A stretch of 7,243 bases of DNA. Source: Synergistaceae bacterium (GTDB taxonomy: Bacteria > Synergistota > Synergistia > Synergistales > Synergistaceae). A model generated the notes under the pieces. It made no database searches, was not told the DNA's origin, and saw only the letters and a list, made by a program, of their open reading frames with translations. The first letter of the stretch is position 1; every line of letters starts with the position of its first letter. Shown here piece after piece: positions 1 through 6,451 of this stretch. The stretch is from the NCBI GenBank assembly GCA_031283975.1, contig JAITAT010000226.1, positions 1 through 7,243 on the forward strand. The letters run 5' to 3'. The translations under genes were made by a program, and so were the position numbers.

Positions 1-540
1 ACCGTCTATCACTCCGCTCGCGTCGGCCGATATGCAGCCGAACTGGGACGCCTCGTTCACCGGCGCCCTGTTTGCCGCCACCGTGATGTCGGCCTTGTTG
101 TCGTAGTGAAATTGGAGCATCTGATCGATGTCCATCTTATAGATATGATCCGCGGCGAATATACAGACGTAATCCGCGTTGAACATCGTGACCAAGTGAA
201 GGTTCTGATATATCGCGTCCGCCGTGCCCTCGTACCATCGCTCGTCATTCCACATCTGAGCGGGAGCGACGCTGACGAAATAGTTCCTGCCTCGCAAAGC
301 CGGGCCGAATTGCCAGCCCTGAGTGATGTGTTCCTGCAGGGACTGGCTCTTGAACTGCGTCAGGCAATATATGGAGTATATACCGCTGTTGACGAGATTA
401 GAGAGCGCAAAATCGACGATCCGATATTTCGCGGCGAACGGCACGGCGGGTTTGGCTCTGTACTTGGTCAGTGGCATAAGCCTTTCACCCTTGCCTCCGG
501 CAAGAACCATAGCAAGCACTCTGCCATATCTTCCCTGCAT
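1..540 (-). CDS. glgC: Glucose-1-phosphate adenylyltransferase (ADP-glucose pyrophosphorylase), N-terminal 180 residues
   Basis: Makes ADP-glucose and pyrophosphate from ATP and glucose-1-phosphate, the committed step of bacterial glycogen synthesis, in the cytoplasm. The frame is open from the ATG at 540 to base 1, so only the first 180 residues are here; the family is usually about 400-430 residues and the C-terminal beta-helix lies outside. Visible motifs: the nucleotide-binding loop LAGGKGERL (13-21), RAKPAVPF (28-35) with K30 aligning with the E. coli activator-site lysine, IVDFALSN (41-48), WYEGTADAIYQN (102-113), and ADHIYKMD (130-137) with D131 at the catalytic aspartate position. EASQFG (163-168) also fits the family. 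Odd: FAAKYR (35-40) where the usual form is FGGKYR. It is the last operon gene in the window, 96 nt after glgA, with its own strong ribosome binding site. Motifs are seen; function follows from the family. Confidence 0.96.
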   Translation of the reverse strand, partial: MQGRYGRVLAMVLAGGKGERLMPLTKYRAKPAVPFAAKYRIVDFALSNLVNSGIYSIYCLTQFKSQSLQEHITQGWQFGPALRGRNYFVSVAPAQMWNDERWYEGTADAIYQNLHLVTMFNADYVCIFAADHIYKMDIDQMLQFHYDNKADITVAANRAPVNEASQFGCISADASGVIDG

Positions 541-548
541 CGTCATAT

Positions 549-553
549 CCTCC
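549..553 (-). promoter_or_regulatory. Ribosome binding site deciding the glgC start
   Basis: The minus strand reads GAGGAGGAT here. Two in-frame ATGs follow, at 546 and 540. From the GGAGG core the spacing is 2 nt to the first and 8 nt to the second, so the ATG at 540 (protein starting MQGRYGRV) is preferred. Confidence 0.75.
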
Positions 554-636
554 TCTTCAATATTTGGCGGTAAAACGCCCGGGAATCGCTGATTGAGCCG
601 TCCAAAGCAGGTCCGGGACGGATAAACCACGCAATC

Positions 637-2115
637 CTACGACGGCAAATCCCCGTTTCTGAGACTCTTGTAAAGGCTGATATACGAAGACGTCGACGAA
701 TTCCACGAAAAATCCGCTGACATCGCGTTCTTCACGAGTACGTCCCACCGTTCCCTGTTATGATAAGCGTCGATTGCCCTGTACATGGCTTTCAGCAGTT
801 CGTCCGTCGAATAATCGCTGAATACGAAACCGGTGCCGTCGGGAGAAGCGTCGAAATCTATGACGGTGTCGGCGAGTCCGCCCGTGCAGCGGACGACCGG
901 CACTGAGCCGTAAGACATGCCTATGAGCTGGGACAAACCGCAGGGTTCGAAAAGGGAGGGCATCACCGTTATGTCCGACCCTGCGTAGGCGAGATGCGCC
1001 ATTTCCTCGTTGAAGTCCGTACAGCACCAGAAATATTCGGGATAACTTCGGCTGAACTGCTGCGCCCAATCCTCGTATTGCGACAAGCCGGAGCCTATAA
1101 TCACCGCGCGGCAGTTATCCACCATCAGCCAGTCGAACATGGTGAAAAGTATGTCTATGCCCTTCTGCTGCACGAGCCTGCCGATGAAAGACACCACTGG
1201 TTTGTCGTCGTACTCCCACCGGCACACTTCCGCGAGTTTCTTCTTGCATTCCGCTTTGCCGGCCATATCGTCCACACTGTAATGCGCCGGTATCAGCGGA
1301 TCTTTTTGCGGACTCCACACGTCGTAGTCGATGCCGTTCAAGATGCCAGAAAGCTTGTTTTTTATCGTCGAGAACACCCCGTGCAGGCCGAAGCCGCCTT
1401 CCGGAGTCTGTATGTCCCACGAGTAATGAGGGCTCACCGTCGTTATCGCGTCCGACGAGACCAACCCTCCTTTGAGCAGGTTCGCCTGCCCGTAAAACTC
1501 GACCCCGTCTATCGCGAACGCTTCGCGTGTCATTCCCAGCGACGAAAGAACGGTTGGGTCGACTATTCCCTGATAAGCGAGGTTGTGTATCGTAAAGACG
1601 ACGTCATACTCCGACCTCATTGCCCTGTAATGCTTGTGCCAGCGCAGAGTCATGGGAAGTATGGAAGACGTCCAGTCGTGAACGTGAAAGATATCCGGCC
1701 TCCACTCGGCGCAAGCGGGCAGTTCGAGCGCGGCCTGCGACAAAAACGCGAACGGCAGCACAGACGCCTGGGAGAGAAACTGCGGATAGACATTCGGGTT
1801 CGTGAAGAGTTCCGCCTGTTCCATAAGATAGACCGGAACATCGTCAATCTCGGCGCGGTATACCTTCGCCGAATAGACCCGCCAGTTGAGAGCGACGTGG
1901 ATTTTTTCCGGCAGAAGTGAACAACTGTAGCCGCCGCTCCTGATCTTCTCCATCACTCCGGGAAAAGCCGGCAGCAAAACGCGGGCGTCCACGGATCGGC
2001 GCCGCAGCGACTTGGGCAGAGCGCCAAGCACATCCCCCAACCCGCCCTGTTTGACCAGAGGAGCCATTTCCACCGTTACATGGAGCACTTTGATCGGAGC
2101 ATCGAGCGAACTCAT
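637..2115 (-). CDS. glgA: Glycogen synthase (ADP-glucose:alpha-1,4-glucan glucosyltransferase, GT5)
   Basis: Transfers glucose from ADP-glucose to the non-reducing end of alpha-1,4-glucan. The 492 residues match the usual bacterial length (E. coli 477). The N-terminal Rossmann domain carries KQGGLGDV (22-29, the ADP-glucose binding motif), HVHDW (144-148) and a FTIHNLAYQG stretch (174-183). The C-terminal domain carries FIGRLVQQKG (310-319), with R313 and K318 at the conserved basic positions, and SLFEPCGLSQ (387-396), with E390 at the catalytic glutamate position, then TGGLADTV (411-418). No signal peptide or membrane segment is seen; it should be cytosolic. The ATG at 2115 is supported by AGGAGG 9 nt upstream, and it begins 13 nt after the glgP stop, so the two genes are very likely co-transcribed and translationally coupled. 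No key residue is missing. Confidence 0.97.
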   Translation of the reverse strand: MSSLDAPIKVLHVTVEMAPLVKQGGLGDVLGALPKSLRRRSVDARVLLPAFPGVMEKIRSGGYSCSLLPEKIHVALNWRVYSAKVYRAEIDDVPVYLMEQAELFTNPNVYPQFLSQASVLPFAFLSQAALELPACAEWRPDIFHVHDWTSSILPMTLRWHKHYRAMRSEYDVVFTIHNLAYQGIVDPTVLSSLGMTREAFAIDGVEFYGQANLLKGGLVSSDAITTVSPHYSWDIQTPEGGFGLHGVFSTIKNKLSGILNGIDYDVWSPQKDPLIPAHYSVDDMAGKAECKKKLAEVCRWEYDDKPVVSFIGRLVQQKGIDILFTMFDWLMVDNCRAVIIGSGLSQYEDWAQQFSRSYPEYFWCCTDFNEEMAHLAYAGSDITVMPSLFEPCGLSQLIGMSYGSVPVVRCTGGLADTVIDFDASPDGTGFVFSDYSTDELLKAMYRAIDAYHNRERWDVLVKNAMSADFSWNSSTSSYISLYKSLRNGDLPS

Positions 2116-2124
2116 CTCTTACAG

Positions 2125-2130
2125 CCTCCT
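2125..2130 (-). promoter_or_regulatory. glgA ribosome binding site overlapping the glgP stop codon
   Basis: The minus strand reads CACTAGGAGG: the glgP stop TAG (2131-2129) shares its A and G with the AGGAGG that serves glgA, 9 nt before the glgA ATG. A ribosome terminating on glgP therefore sits on the glgA site, the classical layout for translational coupling. Confidence 0.75.
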
Positions 2131-3865
2131 AGTGGCCGCGGAATACCGTTCCATAGGCTTTTTCGCAATATTCCTTGACGACCCTGTGCGTGTTGAAATA
2201 ACTCGCGTTGAGAGCTATCGTATACTTCATCATCGTTATCCATTTGTGCCGCTCGTTGTAATACATCGGTATGATTTTGTCTTGCAATTTATTATAGAGA
2301 TCCATCGCGTCCTGCGTTTCGTCGTATTCGATCAGATCGACTTCTTTTGGGACTGGCCCTATCGACCATCCCGTTACATCTTCTATCCATCCCTCTATCC
2401 ACCAGCCGTCCAGCACGGAGAAATTCATAACGCCGTTGTGAACGCACTTCATACCGCTCGTGCCGGACGCTTCCCTGGGCCGTATGGGCGTATTGAGCCA
2501 CACATCCACCCCCGCGGTCAATACCTGAGCCAGATCCATGTTGTAGTTTTCGAGGAACACGGTCGGCATGGCGGAACCGATTTCCTTCGATATGGAGATT
2601 ATGCGTTTTATTATCTCCTTGGCCGGTTCGTCATGAGGATGGGCTTTCCCGGCGAATATGAGCTGCACCTGCCCCGAACCTACGTCGAGCAGTTTCTTGA
2701 CGTCGGAAAACAGAAGATCGGCGCGTTTATAAGTCGCGGCCCTGCGAGCGAATCCTATCGTAAGGACGTCCGGGTCAAATTCGACGCCGGTTTCCTCCAA
2801 AACCTTCGCGAAAAGGCGCATCTTGGCGGCTTGGTGCGCTTTCCAGACTTCCTCCTCGGGAAGCTGGAGAGCTTGTATAAGCCGGCCCGGGTCGTTCCTC
2901 CACGCCGGGATATATTTGTCGTAGAGACGGGCGAAACCAGGACACGTCCATGTCGACGAATGAACGCCGTTCGTCACGAAATCGACCTTGTCAGTGCCGA
3001 ACATTTTTCTGCTGACCTCGGCGTGCTTCTTTGAAACCGCGTTCACATAGCGGCTGAATTTGAGCCCGAGGTCGGTCATGGATACACCGCTTCCGCCGAG
3101 CATCCTGCGAAGCTGCGCCGCGTTGTTTTCTTCCACAACGCCCAATATCAGGTCGTAGGGGAAGTAGTCGTGCCCAGCGGCGACGGGCGTATGAGTGGTG
3201 AAAATAACGTCGTCGCGAACCTTGTCGAAATCCTCGTACCCGAGTTCGCGCGTCAGTTCCAGCGATATGAAACCGGCGTGACCTTCGTTCAGGTGAAACG
3301 TCTTTATGTTATTGTAACCGAGGTCGCGCAGCAGACGGAGGCCGGCCACGCCCAATATCATCTCCTGACAGAGACGATAGCGGTTGTCCCCTCCGTACAA
3401 CTCCCACGTCAAGCCCTTGTCGGCCGGAGAATTCTCGTCGATGTCCGTGTCGAGGAAATAAATGGGCAGCGGATAGCCGGAATGGCCGACGTAAATATAA
3501 CCCCACGCGCGAACCATCACCTTGCGCCCCTCCAGCATTATCGACACACGGTTGTCGAGCCTGGTCAGAAGTTTTTCCGGCTCCCATTCGACGGGCTTCT
3601 CGATCTGAATGCCGTCTTCGTTCAATTCCTGCCGGAAATAGCCTTTCCTGTACATGAGGGTAACCCCGACCATCGGCACCCCGAGATCGGCGGCGCTTTT
3701 CAATATATCGCCCGCCAGAATTCCCAGACCGCCCGAATAGGTGGGAAGATGGGGCGAAATTCCGATTTCCATAGAGAAATACCCCACGCTCCTGAAAATC
3801 GGGTTGCGTTCGAGAGTACTCATAAAAGATGTTGTTATGTTTTCGCCATACGTCAATATCGACAT
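2129..3865 (-). CDS. glgP: Alpha-glucan (glycogen) phosphorylase, short GT35 form
   Basis: Cleaves alpha-1,4-glucan with phosphate to release glucose-1-phosphate, using pyridoxal phosphate. At 578 residues it is the compact form of the family, clearly shorter than the roughly 800-residue E. coli GlgP/MalP type. It begins near the catalytic core without the N-terminal DUF3417 extension found in the longer relatives. Motifs: YFSMEIG (29-35), SGGLGILAGD (44-53), FHLNEGHAGF (190-199) with an active-site histidine, TTHTPVAAGHD (223-233), GFARRAATYKR (371-381) and REASGTSGMK (464-473). K473 is the expected Schiff-base lysine for pyridoxal phosphate; EASGTSGMK replaces the EASGTGNMK of the long form. 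The ATG at 3865 follows GGAGGT at 9 nt. It lies 80 nt after the GH57 gene and 13 nt before glgA, so synthesis and phosphorolysis are encoded in one operon. Substrate chain length cannot be read from the sequence; maltodextrin is possible. Confidence 0.95.
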   Translation of the reverse strand: MSILTYGENITTSFMSTLERNPIFRSVGYFSMEIGISPHLPTYSGGLGILAGDILKSAADLGVPMVGVTLMYRKGYFRQELNEDGIQIEKPVEWEPEKLLTRLDNRVSIMLEGRKVMVRAWGYIYVGHSGYPLPIYFLDTDIDENSPADKGLTWELYGGDNRYRLCQEMILGVAGLRLLRDLGYNNIKTFHLNEGHAGFISLELTRELGYEDFDKVRDDVIFTTHTPVAAGHDYFPYDLILGVVEENNAAQLRRMLGGSGVSMTDLGLKFSRYVNAVSKKHAEVSRKMFGTDKVDFVTNGVHSSTWTCPGFARLYDKYIPAWRNDPGRLIQALQLPEEEVWKAHQAAKMRLFAKVLEETGVEFDPDVLTIGFARRAATYKRADLLFSDVKKLLDVGSGQVQLIFAGKAHPHDEPAKEIIKRIISISKEIGSAMPTVFLENYNMDLAQVLTAGVDVWLNTPIRPREASGTSGMKCVHNGVMNFSVLDGWWIEGWIEDVTGWSIGPVPKEVDLIEYDETQDAMDLYNKLQDKIIPMYYNERHKWITMMKYTIALNASYFNTHRVVKEYCEKAYGTVFRGH

Positions 3866-3874
3866 TTCCGCAAG

Positions 3875-3880
3875 ACCTCC
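3875..3880 (-). promoter_or_regulatory. glgP ribosome binding site
   Basis: GGAGGT on the minus strand, 9 nt before the ATG at 3865. It supports this start over the internal ATG at residue 15. Confidence 0.7.
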
Positions 3881-3896
3881 GCTTCGTCATTTTTAT

Positions 3897-3911
3897 CCGG
3901 GAGATTCCCGG
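3897..3911 (-). other. Perfect 6-bp hairpin in the GH57-glgP gap
   Basis: On the minus strand CCGGGA, a 3-nt loop, then TCCCGG. The following bases are ATAAAAATG, not a run of T, so this is not a standard intrinsic terminator. In an operon transcript it could act as a processing or stability element before glgP; that is inference from position only. Confidence 0.4.
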
Positions 3912-3929
3912 GCTATCCAATTTGCCTTT

Positions 3930-3935
3930 ATTATA
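3930..3935 (-). promoter_or_regulatory. Possible internal promoter -10 box upstream of glgP
   Basis: A perfect TATAAT on the minus strand in the AT-rich gap after the GH57 stop codon, about 65 nt before the glgP ATG. The best -35 candidate at 18 nt is TTCCGG, a poor match, so the promoter is only possible. If real it would allow glgP-glgA-glgC transcription without the GH57 gene. Confidence 0.3.
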
Positions 3936-3945
3936 TTACCAGCTT

Positions 3946-6336
3946 TTATCTTCCCGGAAGCGCAAAACCCAGTTCTCCGGCCAATTTTAACAGAACGTCC
4001 GGAAGCTCGGTAGTGCTTTTTTCGAGCATTTCCCACACGATGTTTTGCATCCTCCATTTATCTATATCTATGCCGAGCCCCACAGCCATCCTCCACTGGC
4101 GCAGCAATTTCCCGAACGCGTCTTCGTCGTTTTTTTCATAGGCGTCGAGAATCCCGCCGCAAAAAGCGCTCTCCATATTAGGGGCAAGCGCCGACAGGCG
4201 CGGGGTTATTCCGATATCGCGCGCTCTCGCTATTATCTCTTCCAGCTCGGAACCGCTCTCCAAAAGATCGAGTATCGATTCGGTTTTTTCGCACAACCGC
4301 TCAATCAGCCTGGTGTGGACAAATTCCCCCACCGACGTGAGAAACGGCGCGGATTCCGCGCGCATCAGGCGGAGTTGGGCAAGAATGCGCTGATTTTCTT
4401 CCAACAGCGAACGCGCGTACTCCATGTACTCCTCCTCGGCGCCGCGCGTCCGTTCGCGCGCCACGACGCGGCCGTCGTCGATGGTGAGATTCGACAAGTG
4501 CCACGGACCGAGTTCAAATTTATCCTCGATGAATTTAGAAACAGAAAAGATATCGCCCAGGTAGAAATTCTTCCACATCTCGGTCTTATCCGGAAGCTCT
4601 CCTTCCGTCAGGCGGCATACGTCGTCGAGGCCTCCGGAGGTTATGACCATCGAGCAACCGCGCCACGTCTCGAACGTCCTAGCGTCCGTAATCCTCATTT
4701 CAGCCGCTTCCATATTCATGCCGGCGGAAGAATATCTCTGGACGCCGCGTTCTATCACAAAGGCGTAATATCTCTTATCGGCTTTCATCAATGAAGCCAT
4801 GGCCGCTATGTCGCGGATCGTCCTGTGGTTCGGAAACACCGTTTTCACCATGACATCGTACGCGGTCGGAAGTTCGGCGGTATTTCCGCGGACCTTTTTG
4901 AGGTCCTTCATGAAATCCACTCCGATATCCACGCCGGAGACATCCAGAGCGTACTCTATGGCCCTCGAAGCGTAGGACAGAATCTGTCTCGTCTCCACAC
5001 CGGATATGTCGTTGAAGAACCAGCCGCACGATGTGTACATGAACATCCGCATCCGCTGGGACTCTATCATGGTAAGCGCTTTCCTCAGATCGCGATCCGA
5101 GAGATTGCCGCAGCGTTTCTTGAGGAAATCGCGTTTCAGCGCCGCCGTTTCCTCCGCGGAACCCGCGGGCGATCCGCCCAGATAAAGGGCTATGGCCTCG
5201 TCGCGCAGAGCCCACGGATCGCCGCACAGAGGTTTCATTTCCCTTTCGTATATTTCGTCGATGCGATCGCGGACATTGTCGAGGGCCTCGCGCAGCGGAG
5301 CTCTCCACGCCTGATTCCACCATGCCTCCCCTCCTGTATGGCAGCCGCAGTCGCTTCTCCAGCGCTCCACGCCGTGAGCGCACGACCAGGACGTCATCTC
5401 GGCTATTTTGCACTCGCGGCTGGCGGGATACATCCGCAGGAATGACGCGATGTTCGTCAGCATAACATCCTGGGACGCGTATAAAACCTGCGCCGCGCGC
5501 GCCAGTGCCATCTCTCCGAAATGATGATGATGACCGTAGGTCTCCCCGTCGGTGGCTATCGTCAAAAGGCAGGGCTCTCCGCCTCGGGGCAGTCTGCTTA
5601 TCAAGGCTTGCGCGAAAGCGTCCCCATTGTTCAAAAGACCTCCGAAAGCGATATCATGCGCGATGCTCCCGAGATAAAATATCAGCGTTATAATACGGCC
5701 CGAAGGCAGCCGCGTATAATACGGCTTCGTAACATCCAGCCCGCTGCCGCCCGGAGTTTCACTCCATTTCCCGTCTTGTGTCCGCACAGCCGCGCACTGG
5801 TGCGGAGCCAGTATTGTGAACTTTACGCCTTCCTCCGCGAGGGCCTCCAGAGTCGCGGTGTCGACCGCGGTCTCCGGCAGCCACATTCCATCGGGTTTTC
5901 TGCCGAAGCGGTGGGTGAAATCCGCCGCGCCCCACTTTACCTGCGTCCTGATATCGCGCTCGCAGGCAAGCGGCATTATAATGTGGTTATACGCCTGCGC
6001 GACGGCCCCTCCCGCTCCCAGCGCGTCACGAGCGTCGCCGTCGGCTTTCAGTATCCCCTCGTTGAGCAGAGGGTCCCGTTCCTCTATCCACCGATGGAGC
6101 GTGGGCCCCACATTAAAACTCATGTGCCTGTAGTTGCCGCTTATATGGGCGATACGGCCCGACTCGTCCAGAAGGCGGGCCGCTATATTGGGCTTGTAAC
6201 ATTGCTGGTACACGCATTCGTTCCAGTCGTGATACGGCTCGGCCGTGGGGTCTTTCAACACGGCATCCAGCCACGGATCCTCCCTTGGCGGCTGATAAAA
6301 ATGCGAATGAATGCAAACCCCGCGCAACGTGTCCAA
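3946..6336 (-). CDS. GH57 family glucan-active enzyme with DUF3536 domain
   Basis: A 796-residue protein with an N-terminal GH57 catalytic domain (about 5-300) followed by a long region I assign to DUF3536 (roughly 330-700) and a helical tail. GH57 signatures seen in order: HSHFYQPPRED (10-20, region 1), SGNYRHMSFNVGPTL (66-80, region 2), MWLPETA (151-157, region 3, E155 as expected nucleophile) and ATDGETYGHHHHFGEM (261-276, region 4, D263 as expected acid/base). A Cys/His-rich segment follows, SWSCAHGVERW (316-326) and SDCGCHTGG (328-336). GH57 enzymes act on alpha-glucans by a retaining mechanism (amylase, 4-alpha-glucanotransferase, branching enzyme, amylopullulanase). The DUF3536 subgroup is, to my knowledge, biochemically uncharacterised, so the reaction is left open; branching or trimming of glycogen is the contextual inference. 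No signal peptide is visible. The start is TTG at 6336, supported by AGGAGGG 8 nt upstream; the next in-frame ATG is codon 72, which would remove the region 1 histidines. It is the first gene of the operon. Confidence 0.93.
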   Translation of the reverse strand: MDTLRGVCIHSHFYQPPREDPWLDAVLKDPTAEPYHDWNECVYQQCYKPNIAARLLDESGRIAHISGNYRHMSFNVGPTLHRWIEERDPLLNEGILKADGDARDALGAGGAVAQAYNHIIMPLACERDIRTQVKWGAADFTHRFGRKPDGMWLPETAVDTATLEALAEEGVKFTILAPHQCAAVRTQDGKWSETPGGSGLDVTKPYYTRLPSGRIITLIFYLGSIAHDIAFGGLLNNGDAFAQALISRLPRGGEPCLLTIATDGETYGHHHHFGEMALARAAQVLYASQDVMLTNIASFLRMYPASRECKIAEMTSWSCAHGVERWRSDCGCHTGGEAWWNQAWRAPLREALDNVRDRIDEIYEREMKPLCGDPWALRDEAIALYLGGSPAGSAEETAALKRDFLKKRCGNLSDRDLRKALTMIESQRMRMFMYTSCGWFFNDISGVETRQILSYASRAIEYALDVSGVDIGVDFMKDLKKVRGNTAELPTAYDVMVKTVFPNHRTIRDIAAMASLMKADKRYYAFVIERGVQRYSSAGMNMEAAEMRITDARTFETWRGCSMVITSGGLDDVCRLTEGELPDKTEMWKNFYLGDIFSVSKFIEDKFELGPWHLSNLTIDDGRVVARERTRGAEEEYMEYARSLLEENQRILAQLRLMRAESAPFLTSVGEFVHTRLIERLCEKTESILDLLESGSELEEIIARARDIGITPRLSALAPNMESAFCGGILDAYEKNDEDAFGKLLRQWRMAVGLGIDIDKWRMQNIVWEMLEKSTTELPDVLLKLAGELGFALPGR

Positions 6337-6344
6337 TCTGCTTT

Positions 6345-6351
6345 CCCTCCT
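6345..6351 (-). promoter_or_regulatory. Strong ribosome binding site for the TTG start of the GH57 gene
   Basis: AGGAGGG on the minus strand, 8 nt before TTG at 6336. It fixes the start on a non-ATG codon, because no ATG occurs in frame until residue 72 and the catalytic-domain motif begins at residue 10. Confidence 0.8.
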
Positions 6352-6365
6352 GACAACGCGTATGG

Positions 6366-6371
6366 ATTATA
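6366..6371 (-). promoter_or_regulatory. Probable -10 box of the glg operon promoter
   Basis: The minus strand has a perfect TATAAT, preceded by GGGG, 30 nt before the TTG start of the GH57 gene. That would give a short leader of about 20-25 nt containing the ribosome binding site. No good -35 hexamer is seen: TATCGT at 17 nt and TTGTAT at 20 nt are the nearest, so the promoter may depend on an activator or on UP-like AT-rich DNA. The region upstream is AT-rich. Confidence 0.5.
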
Positions 6372-6437
6372 CCCCACTATTTAATTTAACGATACAATAA
6401 GCAACGGGCTCAATTAAGAATTTATTTTCAAAAAAAC

Positions 6438-6441
6438 GGAG
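6438..6441 (+). promoter_or_regulatory. Ribosome binding site of the HATPase gene
   Basis: GGAG (within CGGAGTG), 10 nt before the ATG at 6452, preceded by a run of seven A. It is weaker than the sites of the glg genes. A possible -10 for this gene is TACAAT at 6393-6398, without a convincing -35. Confidence 0.55.
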
Positions 6442-6451
6442 TGATATAAAA

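Noticed and set aside
544..546. Upstream ATG as the glgC start
   Set aside because: Only 2 nt from the GGAGG core; the ATG at 540 has an 8-nt spacing.
578..587. Ten-base match CCCGGGAATC shared with 3903-3912 in another intergenic gap
   Set aside because: Opposite orientations, a palindromic GC core and only two copies; chance is sufficient.
598..621. Inverted repeat CCGTCC/GGACGG in the glgA-glgC gap as a terminator
   Set aside because: Only 6 bp with a 12-nt loop and no T-run; glgC has its own ribosome binding site just downstream and probably remains in the operon.
557..748. Minus-strand frame of 63 codons spanning the glgA-glgC gap
   Set aside because: It starts inside glgA in another frame and has no ribosome binding site; nothing suggests a small protein.
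994..1920. Long plus-strand reading frame of 308 codons opposite glgA
   Set aside because: It lies wholly antisense to a clear glgA, is rich in Arg and His as expected from reverse reading of GC-rich codons, and shows no family motif.
2012..3034. Plus-strand frame of 340 codons opposite glgA and glgP
   Set aside because: Antisense shadow of two well-supported genes; no ribosome binding site or recognisable domain.
3170..4141. Plus-strand frame of 323 codons opposite glgP and the GH57 gene
   Set aside because: Antisense shadow; it crosses the intergenic gap only by chance and its product has no recognisable motif.
5521..6384. Plus-strand frame of 287 codons opposite the GH57 gene, starting in an ATGATG run
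   Set aside because: The ATG run is the reverse of the His codons of the GH57 region 4 motif; the frame is an antisense shadow, not a simple-sequence repeat or gene.
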